A stretch of 64,000 nucleotides of DNA from contig NZ_JAJOZC010000001.1 in assembly GCF_023701695.1 (NCBI RefSeq), positions 806,001-870,000 on the forward strand, written 5' to 3'. The notes under the pieces are model-generated. The model was not told where the DNA came from. It searched no databases and saw only the letters and a program-made list of their open reading frames with translations. Source of the DNA: Streptomyces sp. RKAG290 (lineage in GTDB: Bacteria; Actinomycetota; Actinomycetes; Streptomycetales; Streptomycetaceae). The position numbers and the translations under genes are program-made. Below are positions 17,073 to 25,796 of this stretch, piece by piece; the first letter of the stretch is position 1, and each line of letters begins with the position of its first letter.

Positions 17073-17912
17073 ATGGGCTACCCGGACCAGCGCTTCGATG
17101 TAAACCTTTCGATCCTCTACACGGAACTCCCGCTCCTGGAGCGACCCGCGGCAGCAGCCGCGGCAGGCTTCACGGCGGTCGAGCTGTGGTGGCCTTGGGT
17201 CGAGACCCCCACCCCTGCGCAGGCAGAGCTCGACGCCCTCAAGAAGGCGCTCGACGACGCCGGCACCCAGCTGGTGGGGCTGAACTTCTACGCCGGACAG
17301 CTGCCCGGCCCGGACCGCGGGGCACTCTCCGTGCCCGGCACGGAGTCGGACCGCTTCCGCGCCAACATCGACGTGGCGGCCGACTTCGCCGCCTCGGTGG
17401 GCTGCAAGGCGCTCAACGCGCTCTACGGCAACCGCGTCGACGGCGTGGACCCCGCGGTGCAGGACGAGCTCGCCCTGGAGAACCTGGTCGTCGCCGCCCG
17501 CGCGGCCGACCGGGTCGGGGCGATCCTGCTGATCGAGACCCTGAACGCGCCGGAGTCGCCGCGCTACCCGCTGGTGAGCGCACCGGCCGGTATCGAGGTC
17601 GTCGACCGGATCAACGCGGCGACGGGACTCGGCAACGCGAAGTTCCTCCTCGACCTGTACCACCTGTCGATGAACGGCGAGGACCTCAGTCAGGTCATCG
17701 CCGCATACGCCGACAAGACAGGTCACGTCCAGATCGCGGACAACCCCGGACGCGGCGCACCCGGCACCGGCTCGCTCCCGCTGGAGCAGCTCCTCGACGA
17801 GCTGACCAAGGCCGGTTACGACGGCTGGGTCGGCCTGGAGTACAAGCCGGGCGACCGGCCGAGCGCCGAGTCCTTCGAGTGGCTTCCGGCCACCGCGCGG
17901 GCCGCCCGCTGA
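17073..17912 (+). CDS. hyi: Hydroxypyruvate isomerase
   Basis: Interconverts hydroxypyruvate and tartronate semialdehyde, 279 residues, xylose-isomerase-like TIM barrel with no signal peptide. Conserved blocks are GFTAVELWWPW, LVGLNFYAGQLPGPDRG, ILLIETLNAPESPRYPL, FLLDLYHLSMNGED and VGLEYKPGD, whose acidic and His residues form the metal site. The ATG 17073 is preceded by GGAAGGAG at 17052-17059, a long 13-base spacing, and that site overlaps an operator box. It is followed 47 bases later by glxR, so the two are cotranscribed. It works with Gcl (21228-23012) in glyoxylate use after allantoin breakdown. Confidence 0.94.
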   Translation: MGYPDQRFDVNLSILYTELPLLERPAAAAAAGFTAVELWWPWVETPTPAQAELDALKKALDDAGTQLVGLNFYAGQLPGPDRGALSVPGTESDRFRANIDVAADFAASVGCKALNALYGNRVDGVDPAVQDELALENLVVAARAADRVGAILLIETLNAPESPRYPLVSAPAGIEVVDRINAATGLGNAKFLLDLYHLSMNGEDLSQVIAAYADKTGHVQIADNPGRGAPGTGSLPLEQLLDELTKAGYDGWVGLEYKPGDRPSAESFEWLPATARAAR

Positions 17913-17959
17913 GGGCGGCGGACTCCCCCTCGTACACACGCTTATCGGAAGGCACCCTC

Positions 17960-18859
17960 ATGAGCAACAACCTCCCCAAGGTTGCGTGGATCGGTCTCGG
18001 CATCATGGGCTCGCCCATGTCCGAGAACCTGATCAAGGCCGGTTACGACGTCACCGGCTACACCCTGGAGCAGGACAAGGTCGACCGGCTGGTCGCGGCC
18101 GGCGGCACCGGCGCGTCCTCGATCGCGGAGGCGGTGAAGGACGCCGACGTGATCGTGACGATGGTGCCCGCCTCCCCGCAGGTCGAGGCCATCGCGTACG
18201 GCTCCGAGGGCATCCTGGAGAACGCCAAGCGCGGCGCGCTGCTGGTCGACATGTCCTCGATCACCCCGCAGACCTCCGTCGACCTGGCCAAGAACGCCCA
18301 GGACAAGGGCATCCGGGTACTGGACGCCCCCGTGTCCGGCGGCGAGGCCGGCGCCATCGAGGCCGTGCTGTCCATCATGGTCGGCGGCGAGCAGGCCGAC
18401 TTCGACGCCGCCAAGCCGGTGCTCGACGCACTGGGCAAGACCATCGTGCTCTGCGGTCCGCACGGCTCCGGCCAGACGGTGAAGGCCGCCAACCAGCTGA
18501 TCGTCGCGGTCAACATCCAGGCCTGCGCCGAGGCCGTCGTCTTCCTGGAGAAGTCCGGGGTCGACCTCGCCGCCGCGCTCGACGTCCTCAACGGCGGACT
18601 GGCCGGCTCGACCGTGCTGACCCGCAAGAAGAACAACTTCCTGAACCGGGACTTCGCCCCGGGCTTCCGGATCGACCTGCACCACAAGGACATGGGCATC
18701 GTCACGGACGCCGCCCGCAATGTCGGTGCCGCGCTGCCCGTCGGCGGCGTGGTCGCCCAGCTCGTCGCCTCGCTGCGTGCGCAGGGTGACGGCGGCTTGG
18801 ACCACTCGGCGCTGCTGCGCTCGGTCGAGCGCCTGTCCGGCCAGCCCGTCAAGGACTGA
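17960..18859 (+). CDS. glxR: 2-hydroxy-3-oxopropionate reductase (tartronate semialdehyde reductase)
   Basis: NAD(P)H-dependent reductase converting tartronate semialdehyde to D-glycerate, 299 residues. The Rossmann N-terminus has AWIGLGIMGSPMSENL; the substrate motif LDAPVSGGEAGA lies near residue 121-132, and the catalytic Lys175 sits in GQTVKAANQL, all hallmarks of beta-hydroxyacid dehydrogenases. ATG 17960 follows CGGAAGGCACCCTC. It is the second gene of the hyi operon and ends at a strong GC hairpin. Pathway neighbours (hyi, gcl) favour this assignment over 3-hydroxyisobutyrate dehydrogenase. Confidence 0.93.
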   Translation: MSNNLPKVAWIGLGIMGSPMSENLIKAGYDVTGYTLEQDKVDRLVAAGGTGASSIAEAVKDADVIVTMVPASPQVEAIAYGSEGILENAKRGALLVDMSSITPQTSVDLAKNAQDKGIRVLDAPVSGGEAGAIEAVLSIMVGGEQADFDAAKPVLDALGKTIVLCGPHGSGQTVKAANQLIVAVNIQACAEAVVFLEKSGVDLAAALDVLNGGLAGSTVLTRKKNNFLNRDFAPGFRIDLHHKDMGIVTDAARNVGAALPVGGVVAQLVASLRAQGDGGLDHSALLRSVERLSGQPVKD

Positions 18860-18867
18860 TCCGATGC

Positions 18868-18893
18868 GGCCGGGCCCCACCGCGGGCCCGGCC
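18868..18893 (+). terminator. Terminator after glxR
   Basis: GGCCGGGCCC (18868-18877) pairs perfectly with GGGCCCGGCC (18884-18893) around a 6-base loop, 8 bases after the glxR stop. Confidence 0.7.
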
Positions 18894-19012
18894 GGCACCA
18901 CCTCCGCCGGGTGCCCACACCCCGGCCCCACAGACTTCCGGACGGCGTCGGCGCTGACACCTGTCCTGTCGCGCCCAGGCGTCGACGCCGTCCGGAACAC
19001 CTCTTCACCACG

Positions 19013-19057
19013 AATTTCAACAAACTGTTGACGTCGGGTTCGGGGCGTACTTACGCT
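19013..19057 (+). promoter_or_regulatory. Catalase promoter with TCAACA-N3-TGTTGA operator
   Basis: Palindrome TCAACA-AAC-TGTTGA (19017-19031) merges with -35 TTGACG (19028-19033). TACGCT (19052-19057) is a good -10 at 18-base spacing. The 22-base block 19013-19034 differs at only one position, the centre of the palindrome, from the uraD promoter. Transcription would start near 19064, leaving a short 5' leader before the ATG at 19118. Confidence 0.75.
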
Positions 19058-19117
19058 CCTGGAGCCAAAGGGACGTGGCAGTTCAGCAGCTCCAGTACGG
19101 AAGGTCGCCCCGACACC

Positions 19118-20575
19118 ATGACGCAGCGTGTGCTTACGACCGAGTCAGGCGCCCCGGTCGCCGACAACCAGAATTCCGCCACCGCCGGCGTCGGTGGCCC
19201 GATCCTCCTCCAGGACGGTCACCTCCTGGAGAAGCTCGCCCGTTTCAACCGGGAGCGCATCCCGGAGCGCGTGGTGCACGCCCGGGGCTCCGGCGCGCAC
19301 GGCTACTTCGAGGTGACCGACGACGTCACGGGCTTCACCCGCGCCGACTTCCTCTCCGAGGTGGGCCGCCGCACCGAGACGTTCATCCGGTTCTCCACGG
19401 TCGCCGACTCGCTCGGCGGCGCGGACGCGGTACGTGACCCGCGCGGCTTCGCCCTCAAGTTCTACACGGACGAGGGCAACTACGACCTGGTCGGCAACAA
19501 CACCCCGGTGTTCTTCATCAAGGACCCGATCAAGTTCCCCGACTTCATCCACTCGCAGAAGCGCGACCCGTTCACGGGCCGTCAGGAGCCGGACAACGTC
19601 TGGGACTTCTGGGCGCACGCCCCCGAGGCGACGCACCAGGTCACCTGGCTGATGGGCGACCGCGGCATCCCCGCCTCGTACCGCCACATGAACGGCTACG
19701 GCTCGCACACCTACCAGTGGACGAACGCCGCGGGCGAGGCCTTCTTCGTCAAGTACCACTTCAAGACGAACCAGGGCGTGCGCTCGCTCTCCGCCGACCA
19801 GGCCGCCGAGCTCGTCGGCAAGGACGCCAGCTCGCACCAGACGGACCTGCTGCAGTCGATCGAGCGCGGCATGAACCCGTCCTGGACGCTGCACGTGCAG
19901 GTCATGCCGGCCGCCGAGGCCGCGGACTACCGGTTCAACCCGTTCGACCTGACCAAGGTGTGGCCGCACAGCGACTACCCGCTGCAGCGGGTGGGCCGGC
20001 TCGTCCTGGACCGCAACCCGGACAACGTCTTCGCCGAGGTCGAGCAGGCCGCGTTCTCCCCGAACAACTTCGTGCCCGGCATCGGTCCGTCCCCGGACAA
20101 GATGCTGCAGGGCCGGCTGTTCGCCTACGCGGACGCGCACCGCTACCGGCTGGGCGTCAACCACACCCAGCTGCCGGTGAACGCGCCGCGCACGGCCGTC
20201 GTCGACAACTACGGCCGCGACGGTCTGCACGCCACGCGCTACGGTGCGCGGCACGACAAGAACTACGAGCCCAACTCGTACGCCGGTCCGTCCCAGACGG
20301 ACGAGGCCTTCTCCGCACCGCTGCCCGTCCAGGGCTGGACCGGGACGCACGAGGCGCCCGCCCACACCAAGGACGACGACTTCTTCCAGGCGGGCGAGCT
20401 GTACCGGCTGATGTCGGACGAGGAGCAGGGCCGGCTGATCGCCAACATCGCAGGCGGCCTGTCGCAGGTCACCCGGGACGACGTGATCGAGAAGAACCTC
20501 GCCCACTTCCACGCCGCGGATGCCGAGTACGGCAAGCGCGTGGAGGAGGCCGTCCGCGCCCTGCGCGAGGACTGA
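19118..20575 (+). CDS. Monofunctional haem catalase
   Basis: Small-subunit (about 485 residues) haem catalase that dismutates H2O2. The distal His54 lies in [19 protein letters not shown] (cut here by motif), the distal Asn in [16 protein letters not shown], and the proximal haem Tyr in [15 protein letters not shown]. No C-terminal flavodoxin-like domain is present, consistent with clade 3. ATG 19118 has GGAAGG 13 bases upstream. It sits between glxR and gcl in the glyoxylate block and shares a promoter operator with the urate oxidase operon, so its likely job is to remove the peroxide made by urate oxidation. A strong terminator with a T-tract follows. Confidence 0.96.
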   Translation: MTQRVLTTESGAPVADNQNSATAGVGGPILLQDGHLLEKLARFNRERIPERVVHARGSGAHGYFEVTDDVTGFTRADFLSEVGRRTETFIRFSTVADSLGGADAVRDPRGFALKFYTDEGNYDLVGNNTPVFFIKDPIKFPDFIHSQKRDPFTGRQEPDNVWDFWAHAPEATHQVTWLMGDRGIPASYRHMNGYGSHTYQWTNAAGEAFFVKYHFKTNQGVRSLSADQAAELVGKDASSHQTDLLQSIERGMNPSWTLHVQVMPAAEAADYRFNPFDLTKVWPHSDYPLQRVGRLVLDRNPDNVFAEVEQAAFSPNNFVPGIGPSPDKMLQGRLFAYADAHRYRLGVNHTQLPVNAPRTAVVDNYGRDGLHATRYGARHDKNYEPNSYAGPSQTDEAFSAPLPVQGWTGTHEAPAHTKDDDFFQAGELYRLMSDEEQGRLIANIAGGLSQVTRDDVIEKNLAHFHAADAEYGKRVEEAVRALRED

Positions 20576-20771
20576 GCCTCCCACCAAGCCCTGCTCGCAC
20601 CGCCGTGCCCGCCCGGATGAGGGGTCGCACGGAGGCGCGGGCAGGACGAGGCCGCGGCGGTTGTGCGATGCCAGTGCGGTGGTGTGGGCGGGGTCCCGTC
20701 TCCTGACCTGAAGGAGCCGGGGCCGTCCGCCCCCTCGCGCGCCGCCGCGGCCCCTGTCATTCCCTGAACCA

Positions 20772-20814
20772 GGGCGTGGAGTACGGATACGTTCCCGTAC
20801 CCCACGCCCTTTTT
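20772..20814 (+). terminator. Rho-independent terminator of catalase
   Basis: GGGCGTGG (20772-20779) pairs with CCACGCCC (20802-20809), continued inside by GTACGG/CCGTAC. The stem is followed at once by TTTTT (20810-20814), the clearest intrinsic terminator in the window. Confidence 0.9.
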
Positions 20815-20833
20815 CGCGCGCCCGGACGCGGGG

Positions 20834-21135
20834 GTCCTCAATCGCCGGACGGGCTGGGTGGGGGGTTCCGGCGCGGCCCGCACGTTGATTCGGAGCCTCC
20901 GCCTCGACGGTTCCGTCCTCAATCGCCGGACGGGCTGGAGTGGCCGGTCGGCAAAATCCAGCCCGTCCGGCGATTGAGGACATCGGTTCAGCCCGTCGGC
21001 GTTTGAGAACGTCCGTTCAGCCCGTCCGGCGCTTGAGGACATCGGTTCAGCCCGTCCGGCGCTTGAGGACATCGGTTCAGCCCGTCCGGCGCTTGAGGAC
21101 ACGGCACGGGCCGTCCGGCGCTTGAGGGCACGGCA
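20834..21135. repeat. Inverted and tandem copies of a GCCCGTCCGGCGMTTGAGGAC element
   Basis: Two copies in reverse orientation (20834-20856 and 20915-20937) face six tandem forward copies beginning at 20959, 20989, 21018, 21048, 21078 and about 21107, with a period of 29-30 bases. Copies 20915-20939 and 20957-20981 form a perfect 25-bp inverted repeat with a 17-base loop. The element resembles the dispersed AATCGCCGGACGGGC family found between Streptomyces genes. Units abut directly without unique spacers, so this is not a CRISPR array. Confidence 0.8.
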
Positions 21136-21173
21136 CGGGCCACACGTCGCGCACGGCCTCGCGGCACACGACC

Positions 21174-21212
21174 GCGGCCCCCGCCCCCCGGTGAGCGGGG
21201 AACGGGGGCCGC
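21174..21212 (-). terminator. Terminator after gcl
   Basis: GCGGCCCCCG (21174-21183) and CGGGGGCCGC (21203-21212) form a perfect 10-bp stem with a second small stem in the loop, 16 bases beyond the gcl stop. Confidence 0.7.
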
Positions 21213-21227
21213 AGGGCCTCGCTCGGG

Positions 21228-23012
21228 TCAGGCGGTCGTGAGGGGGCGGATCGCCGTCGGCGCGTGGCCCGGCTCCGACGCGATGTCCTCGAACTCGTTG
21301 ACCGACGCGATGTCCGAACCGCTCATCGAGATGTTCGTGACGCGCTCCAGGATCGCCTCGACCACCACCGGCACCCGGAACTCCGCCGCCAGCTTCTTGG
21401 CCTCCTCGAAGGCCGGCAGCAGCTGGTCCGGCTCGGTGACCCGGATCGCCTTGCAGCCCAGGCCCTCGACGACCTTGACGTGGTCCACGCCGTAGACGCC
21501 GAGCTCCGGGGAGTTGATGTTCTCGAACTCCAGGTTGACCTGGAAGTCGATGTCGAAGTTGCGCTGCGCCTGGCGGATCAGCCCCAGGTAGGAGTTGTTC
21601 ACCAGGACGTGCACGTACGGGATGCGGTGCTGCGCACCGACCGCGAGCTCCTCCAGCATGAACTGGAAGTCGTAGTCGCCGGAGAGCGCGACGACGGAGC
21701 CCTCGGGGTCGGCCGTGGCGACACCCAGCGCGGCCGGGATGGTCCAGCCGAGCGGGCCCGCCTGGCCGGCGTTGATCCAGTGCCGCGGGCGGTAGACGTG
21801 CAGCATCTGCGCGCCGGCGATCTGGGAGAGGCCGATCGTGGTGACGTACCGGGTCTCCGGACCGAAGGCCCGGTTCATCTCCTCGTACACGCGCTGCGGC
21901 TTCAGCGGCACGTTGTCGAAGTGCGTGCGCCGCTGCAGGGTCGCCTTGCGCTCCTGCGTGGAGGCCGCCCACTGTGCGCGGTCCTTCAGCTTGCCGGCCG
22001 CCTTCAGCTCGCGCGCCACCTCGACGAACAGCTCCAGCGCCGCCTTGGCGTCGGAGGCGATGCCGAGGTCGGGGGCGAAGATCTTGCCCAGCTGGGTGGG
22101 CTCGATGTCGACGTGGACGAACTTCCGGCCCTTGGTGTAGACGTCCAGCTTGCCGGTGTGCCGGTTGGCCCAGCGGTTGCCGATGCCGAGGACGAAGTCG
22201 GACTCCAGGAAGGTCGCGTTGCCGTAGCGGTGCGAGGTCTGGAGGCCCACCATGCCGGCGTTCAGCTCGTGGTCGTCGGCGAGGATGCCCCAGCCCATCA
22301 GGGTGGGGACGACCGGGACGCCGGTCAGCTCGGCGAACTCCACCAGGAGATCGGACGCGTCGGCGTTCAGGATGCCGCCGCCCGCGACGAGCAGCGGCCG
22401 CTCGGAGGCGTTCAGCATCTCGACGGCCCGCTCGATCTGCTTACGGGTCGCGGCGGGCTTGTGCACCGGCAGCGGCTCGTACAGGTCGGGGTCGAACTCG
22501 ATCTCCGTGAGCTGCACGTCGATCGGCAGGTCGATGAGGACCGGGCCGGGACGGCCGGTGCGCATCAGGTGGAAGGCCTGCTGGAAGACGCCGGGGACCT
22601 GCGCGGCCTCCAGGACGGTGGTGGCCGCCTTGGTGACCGGCTTGGCGATCGACGCGATGTCGACGGCCTGGAAGTCCTCCTTGTGGAGGGCCGCGGTCGG
22701 CGCCTGGCCGGTGATGCACAGGATCGGGATGGAGTCGGCGGTGGCGGAGTAGAGGCCGGTGATCATGTCGGTGCCGGCCGGTCCCGACGTACCGATGCAG
22801 ACGCCGATGTTCCCCGGGGTGGCCCGGGTGTACCCCTCCGCCATGTGGGAGGCGCCCTCGACGTGGCGGGCGAGCGTGTGATGAACCCCGCCGGCGGCCT
22901 TGAGTGCGGCGTAGAAGGGGTTGATCGCCGCGCCCGGCACGCCGAACGCGTTGCTGACACCTTCGCGCTTGAGGATCTCAACTGCCGCTCGGGCAGCGGT
23001 CATACGAGGCAT
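21228..23012 (-). CDS. gcl: Glyoxylate carboligase (tartronate-semialdehyde synthase)
   Basis: ThDP-dependent enzyme of 594 residues that condenses two glyoxylates to tartronate semialdehyde and CO2. Domain order is N-terminal pyrimidine-binding, central DHS-like, and C-terminal pyrophosphate-binding ([17 protein letters not shown] then [12 protein letters not shown]). The key family test is position 51: [14 protein letters not shown] has Val51 where nearly all other ThDP enzymes have the catalytic Glu, a replacement specific to Gcl. The ATG 23012 follows CAGGAGCACTCA; an in-frame start at 23060 lacks a ribosome site. It is monocistronic, convergent with catalase, and preceded by two operator boxes like those at hyi. 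Confidence 0.97.
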   Translation of the reverse strand: MPRMTAARAAVEILKREGVSNAFGVPGAAINPFYAALKAAGGVHHTLARHVEGASHMAEGYTRATPGNIGVCIGTSGPAGTDMITGLYSATADSIPILCITGQAPTAALHKEDFQAVDIASIAKPVTKAATTVLEAAQVPGVFQQAFHLMRTGRPGPVLIDLPIDVQLTEIEFDPDLYEPLPVHKPAATRKQIERAVEMLNASERPLLVAGGGILNADASDLLVEFAELTGVPVVPTLMGWGILADDHELNAGMVGLQTSHRYGNATFLESDFVLGIGNRWANRHTGKLDVYTKGRKFVHVDIEPTQLGKIFAPDLGIASDAKAALELFVEVARELKAAGKLKDRAQWAASTQERKATLQRRTHFDNVPLKPQRVYEEMNRAFGPETRYVTTIGLSQIAGAQMLHVYRPRHWINAGQAGPLGWTIPAALGVATADPEGSVVALSGDYDFQFMLEELAVGAQHRIPYVHVLVNNSYLGLIRQAQRNFDIDFQVNLEFENINSPELGVYGVDHVKVVEGLGCKAIRVTEPDQLLPAFEEAKKLAAEFRVPVVVEAILERVTNISMSGSDIASVNEFEDIASEPGHAPTAIRPLTTA

Positions 23013-23073
23013 TGAGTGCTCCTGCTCGGACCTGGGCGGAGTCGGGCTCTGTCGCGCCACCTGAGAGCACCAA

Positions 23074-23109
23074 TTCCGTATTACGGAAGTTTGATTCTGC
23101 TATACGGAA
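23074..23109 (-). promoter_or_regulatory. gcl operator: paired TTCCG boxes
   Basis: TTCCG-TATTA-CGGAA (23074-23088) and TTCTG-CTATA-CGGAA (23095-23109) start 21 bp apart, 62 bases upstream of the gcl ATG. Read on the minus strand, the 36-base block aligns with that of hyi with few mismatches. The rest of 23110-23331 shows no gene or clear signal. Confidence 0.75.
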
Positions 23110-23331
23110 GCAAATCTAAAGCGCGTCCGCACAGCCGTCAAGGGAGGGGGCCTGGGGCACCCCCGGGGCAGACGGAACGGACGCGCTCGTGCGAAGTGGG
23201 CCAACTCTCTCCCCAGGAGCTCGCTCTTGGTGGAGCATGGGGGTACGGAGCGCAGTCGGCCCGGATTCCGGGGCGCTCACGGTCCGTGGGGCGGAAGGGG
23301 CCGCCCGCGGTCCGCGGGCCGGAGGGAGAAC

Positions 23332-24047
23332 ATGGTGGAGTCAGTGCCGGTGCGGTGCCCTGCCTGCCGCCGCGATCACGCGTACCTCACGCCCGTCTAT
23401 CCGTGCCCGTGCGGCACCCCGACCGCCCCGCCGCTGCTGCGCGGCGCCCCCGTCACGACGATCACCCACCGCACCTGGAACGACGACTGGGTGACGGTGC
23501 GCTGCCGCGGCTGCGGGCGGCACGACCAGTGGCCGCAGCCCGAGCTGTGCTGCCCGTGCGGGCCGTGCTGCGGATCCCGGTGCGTCCGGTGACGGCTTCC
23601 GGCCGCGCCCAGGGTCACGCGTCCCGGCCGTCACACATCCCGCTGCCGCGCACCGCCGCGGCCCCGAGACCGACGTTCCGGCCGCTGACCATCCGTACCG
23701 CACGCGACGCGGTCGGCGCCGCGGCCCTGTACCTGAAGTGGCTGGGGTACCGGGATGTGGTGCAGCCCGCCGAACGCCCCTCGTCCAGGATCGACCTGCG
23801 GGCGGCCGGGCTGATCGCCCAGGTCGACTCCACCACCCGGCCGACCGCCCTGCGCGAGGTCGAATGCCTGTGGCTCAACGCGCTGAACACCTCGGTGTCC
23901 GGGGTGCTCTTCTCGCTCGCCGGCTACGCGCCCGACGCCCGTGAGCGCGCGGACGGTCTCGGCATCCCGCTGTTCGTCATGGATCTCACCGGGACCCCGC
24001 AGCCGGTGAACAGCCCGGCGGACGAGCTGGTCAGCACCGGCGCCTGA
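23332..24047 (+). CDS. Zinc-ribbon protein with restriction-endonuclease-like C-terminus (frameshifted here)
   Basis: Protein of about 238 residues after repair, of unknown function. The N-terminus has zinc-binding knuckles (VRCPACRRDH, YPCPCGTP, VRCRGCGRHD, CCPCG). The C-terminal half has TIRTARDAVGAAALYLKWLGYRDV, then LIAQVDSTTRPTALREVECLWL and LFSLAGYAPDARERADGLG, the layout of a nuclease-like fold with an Asp/Gln core resembling Mrr-type domains. The frame breaks at GGG 23560-23562; one added G joins ELCCPCG to AVLRIPVRPVTASG. ATG 23332 follows GGAGGGAGAAC. No methyltransferase is near, so it is not an ordinary restriction system. The nuclease assignment is an inference. Confidence 0.65.
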
Positions 24048-24094
24048 GCTCCGTCCGGGCACCGCGGCGCCGGCACCGCTCGGCATGCTGAGGC

Positions 24095-24293
24095 ATGCGC
24101 ATCCGTCCCGCCCGCCGCTCGGATCTCCCGCTGCTTCGGGCCATCGAGCGCGCCGCAGACGAACCGTTCCCGGAACTCACCGACGGCTGCGGAAGATCCG
24201 GGCCGAGGAGGCGGAACACGGCCTGGACCGGTGGCCCAGGTCTGGATACGCCGCGACGTGCCGCACCTCACAGAAACCACCCGGCCACAGTGA
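24095..24293 (+). pseudogene. GNAT acetyltransferase remnant lacking its core
   Basis: The first 27 codons read MRIRPARRSDLPLLRAIERA, a normal GNAT N-terminus. They are followed almost at once, in another frame, by RKIRAEEAEHGLDRWPR, the characteristic GNAT C-terminus, and then WIRRDV in a third frame. About 80-100 residues, including the acetyl-CoA-binding loop, are missing. The two small frame changes could again be sequence errors, but the missing core is a true internal deletion. It cannot encode a working acetyltransferase. Confidence 0.55.
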
Positions 24294-24368
24294 GTGCTAT
24301 CGGTCACGTTCGAGCCAGGGGCCACAGATGTTCGGTCTGTTGTCGGTGGCGGGCTCTACAGTGGGCGC

Positions 24369-24602
24369 ATGGTCTTAACTCCACGGCTTTCTCCACCCAC
24401 GGATCCGCCGCACCCCGCACCTCCGGCGCAGCCGGCCCACCCCGCCGCCGTCGAGGCGAACGAGGCGATCCGCGCGCTCGTGGAGGCACGGGCAGGCCAG
24501 GACTGGTCCCCCGTGGAGTCCGCGGCCTACGAGGTGCTCCTGATCGAATGGGCGGCAGCGACCAAGGACAGCGCCGCGGGCGAGATCATCGAAGCCGCCT
24601 GA
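24369..24602 (+). CDS. Small conserved-looking hypothetical protein
   Basis: 77 residues with a Pro-rich N-terminus (about residues 7-27) and an acidic, helical C-terminal half (AVEANEAIRALVEA, ESAAYEVLLIEWAAA). No domain is recognised. ATG 24369 was chosen; the frame extends 25 codons upstream without a ribosome site. It lies between a GNAT remnant and the LacI regulator and shows normal Streptomyces codon use, so it is probably a real gene of unknown function. Confidence 0.6.
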   Translation: MVLTPRLSPPTDPPHPAPPAQPAHPAAVEANEAIRALVEARAGQDWSPVESAAYEVLLIEWAAATKDSAAGEIIEAA

Positions 24603-24668
24603 CAGCGCGCCGGCCCCGGGTCACCGGAGCCAGGCCGCCCGGCGCGGTCCATGATCTAGCATGACGGC

Positions 24669-25760
24669 ATGACCTCGGCACCTGTTCCCGGGAGCCCGGC
24701 CGACTGCCCCGCGCAGCGCCGCTCCGGCGGAATCCGCAGAAGCGTCGGGATGAAGGACGTGGCGGCGCTCGCCGGAGTCTCCCCCAAGACCGTCTCCAAT
24801 GTGATCAACGGGGTCGTGCCGGTCGCGACCGCCACCCGTGAGCGGGTCCGTGAGGCGATCCGGCTGCTCGACTACCGGCCCAACACCAGTGCCCGCAACC
24901 TGCGTCGTGGCCGTACGGGCATGGTCGGGCTGATCCTTCCCGAACTCGACGTCCCCTACTTCGCCGAGCTGGCCCGCTGCTTCCTGGAGGCCGCCGAGGG
25001 CCGCTTCACCCTGCTCATCGAGCAGACCCTCGGCGAACGCGCGCGCGAGGAGGCGGTGCTCGACGCGCTCGGCGCGCAGGTGGTCGACGGCATCGTGCTC
25101 AGTCCGCTGAATCTCCGGGCCTCGGAGCTCGCCGTCCGGCTGCGGGACATGCCGGTCGTCCTCATCGGGGAGCGCCCCAGCGAGGGCCTCACCGATCATG
25201 TGGCGGTCGACAACGTGCGGGCGGCGCGGGACGCCGTGGAGCATCTGCTCGGCCTCGGCCGTCGCCGCGTCGCGGCCATCGGCGCACAGCCCGACGCGGG
25301 GGTGGGCACACCGCTGCTGCGTCTCACGGGATACCGGGAGGCGCTGCGCGCCGCGGGGCTCCCCGAGCAGCCGGAGCTGGAGTGCGAGACCCCCGGTTAC
25401 CACCGGCAGGACGGCGCGAGCGCCATGGCGGCGCTGCTGGACGGCGGCGAGCCGTTCGACGCGGTGTTCTGCTTCAACGACGCGCTCGCGCTGGGCGCCC
25501 AGCGGGTGCTTCACGAACGGGGAATCCGCGTCCCCGAGGACGTCGCGGTGGTCGGGTTCGACGATGTGGACGAGAGCCGGTTCAGCGTGCCGAGCCTGAG
25601 CAGCGTCAGCCCCGACAAGGACGCCATCGCCCGGGAGGCGCTGTCGCTCCTGCAGCGGCGCATCGAGGATCCCGCCGCCCCGGTCCGCGAGGCCGTCATC
25701 GGTCACCGGCTGCGGGTGCGCGAGAGCACATCTGGCCGCACGGTACGCGGGGGCCGCTGA
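24669..25760 (+). CDS. LacI family transcriptional regulator
   Basis: Sugar-responsive repressor of 363 residues. The HTH and hinge occupy about residues 28-85 (MKDVAALAGVSPKTVSNVIN, YRPNTSARNLRRGRTGMVG), followed by a periplasmic-binding-like effector domain (GLILPELDVPYFAELAR, VDGIVLSPLNL, VVGFDDVDESRF). It is convergent with the ABC importer operon at 25797-30866 and shares a terminator with it. The perfect palindromes TTACATCGATGTAA in the divergent promoter at 30.9-31.1 kb are its probable targets. The effector is probably a manno- or other hemicellulose oligosaccharide. Confidence 0.92.
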   Translation: MTSAPVPGSPADCPAQRRSGGIRRSVGMKDVAALAGVSPKTVSNVINGVVPVATATRERVREAIRLLDYRPNTSARNLRRGRTGMVGLILPELDVPYFAELARCFLEAAEGRFTLLIEQTLGERAREEAVLDALGAQVVDGIVLSPLNLRASELAVRLRDMPVVLIGERPSEGLTDHVAVDNVRAARDAVEHLLGLGRRRVAAIGAQPDAGVGTPLLRLTGYREALRAAGLPEQPELECETPGYHRQDGASAMAALLDGGEPFDAVFCFNDALALGAQRVLHERGIRVPEDVAVVGFDDVDESRFSVPSLSSVSPDKDAIAREALSLLQRRIEDPAAPVREAVIGHRLRVRESTSGRTVRGGR

Positions 25761-25778
25761 GCCGGCCCCCGCGTACCG
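25741..25778. terminator. Perfect 16-bp hairpin spanning the LacI stop codon
   Basis: CGGTACGCGGGGGCCG (25741-25756) is exactly complementary to CGGCCCCCGCGTACCG (25763-25778). The 6-base loop holds the TGA of the LacI gene. It lies between convergent genes and probably terminates both. Confidence 0.85.
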
Positions 25779-25796
25779 CCGGCGCGGACGCTGCGG

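Larger units (their letters stand above)
20576..21227. other. 652-base gene-free stretch between catalase and gcl
   Basis: Convergent intergenic region with no supported gene. It holds two terminators (20772-20814 and 21174-21212), a large inverted repeat (20915-20981) and a tandem array of a 29-30-base unit (20959-21135). Reading frames here are low-complexity translations of the repeat. Confidence 0.7.

Noticed and set aside
19095..19106. A third TTCCG-N5-CGGAA box before catalase
   Set aside because: Only the right half site (TACGGAAGG) is present; the left arm does not match, so catalase is not grouped with hyi and gcl.
20959..21135. CRISPR array
   Set aside because: Units of 29-30 bp abut directly; there are no unique spacers, and no cas genes are near.
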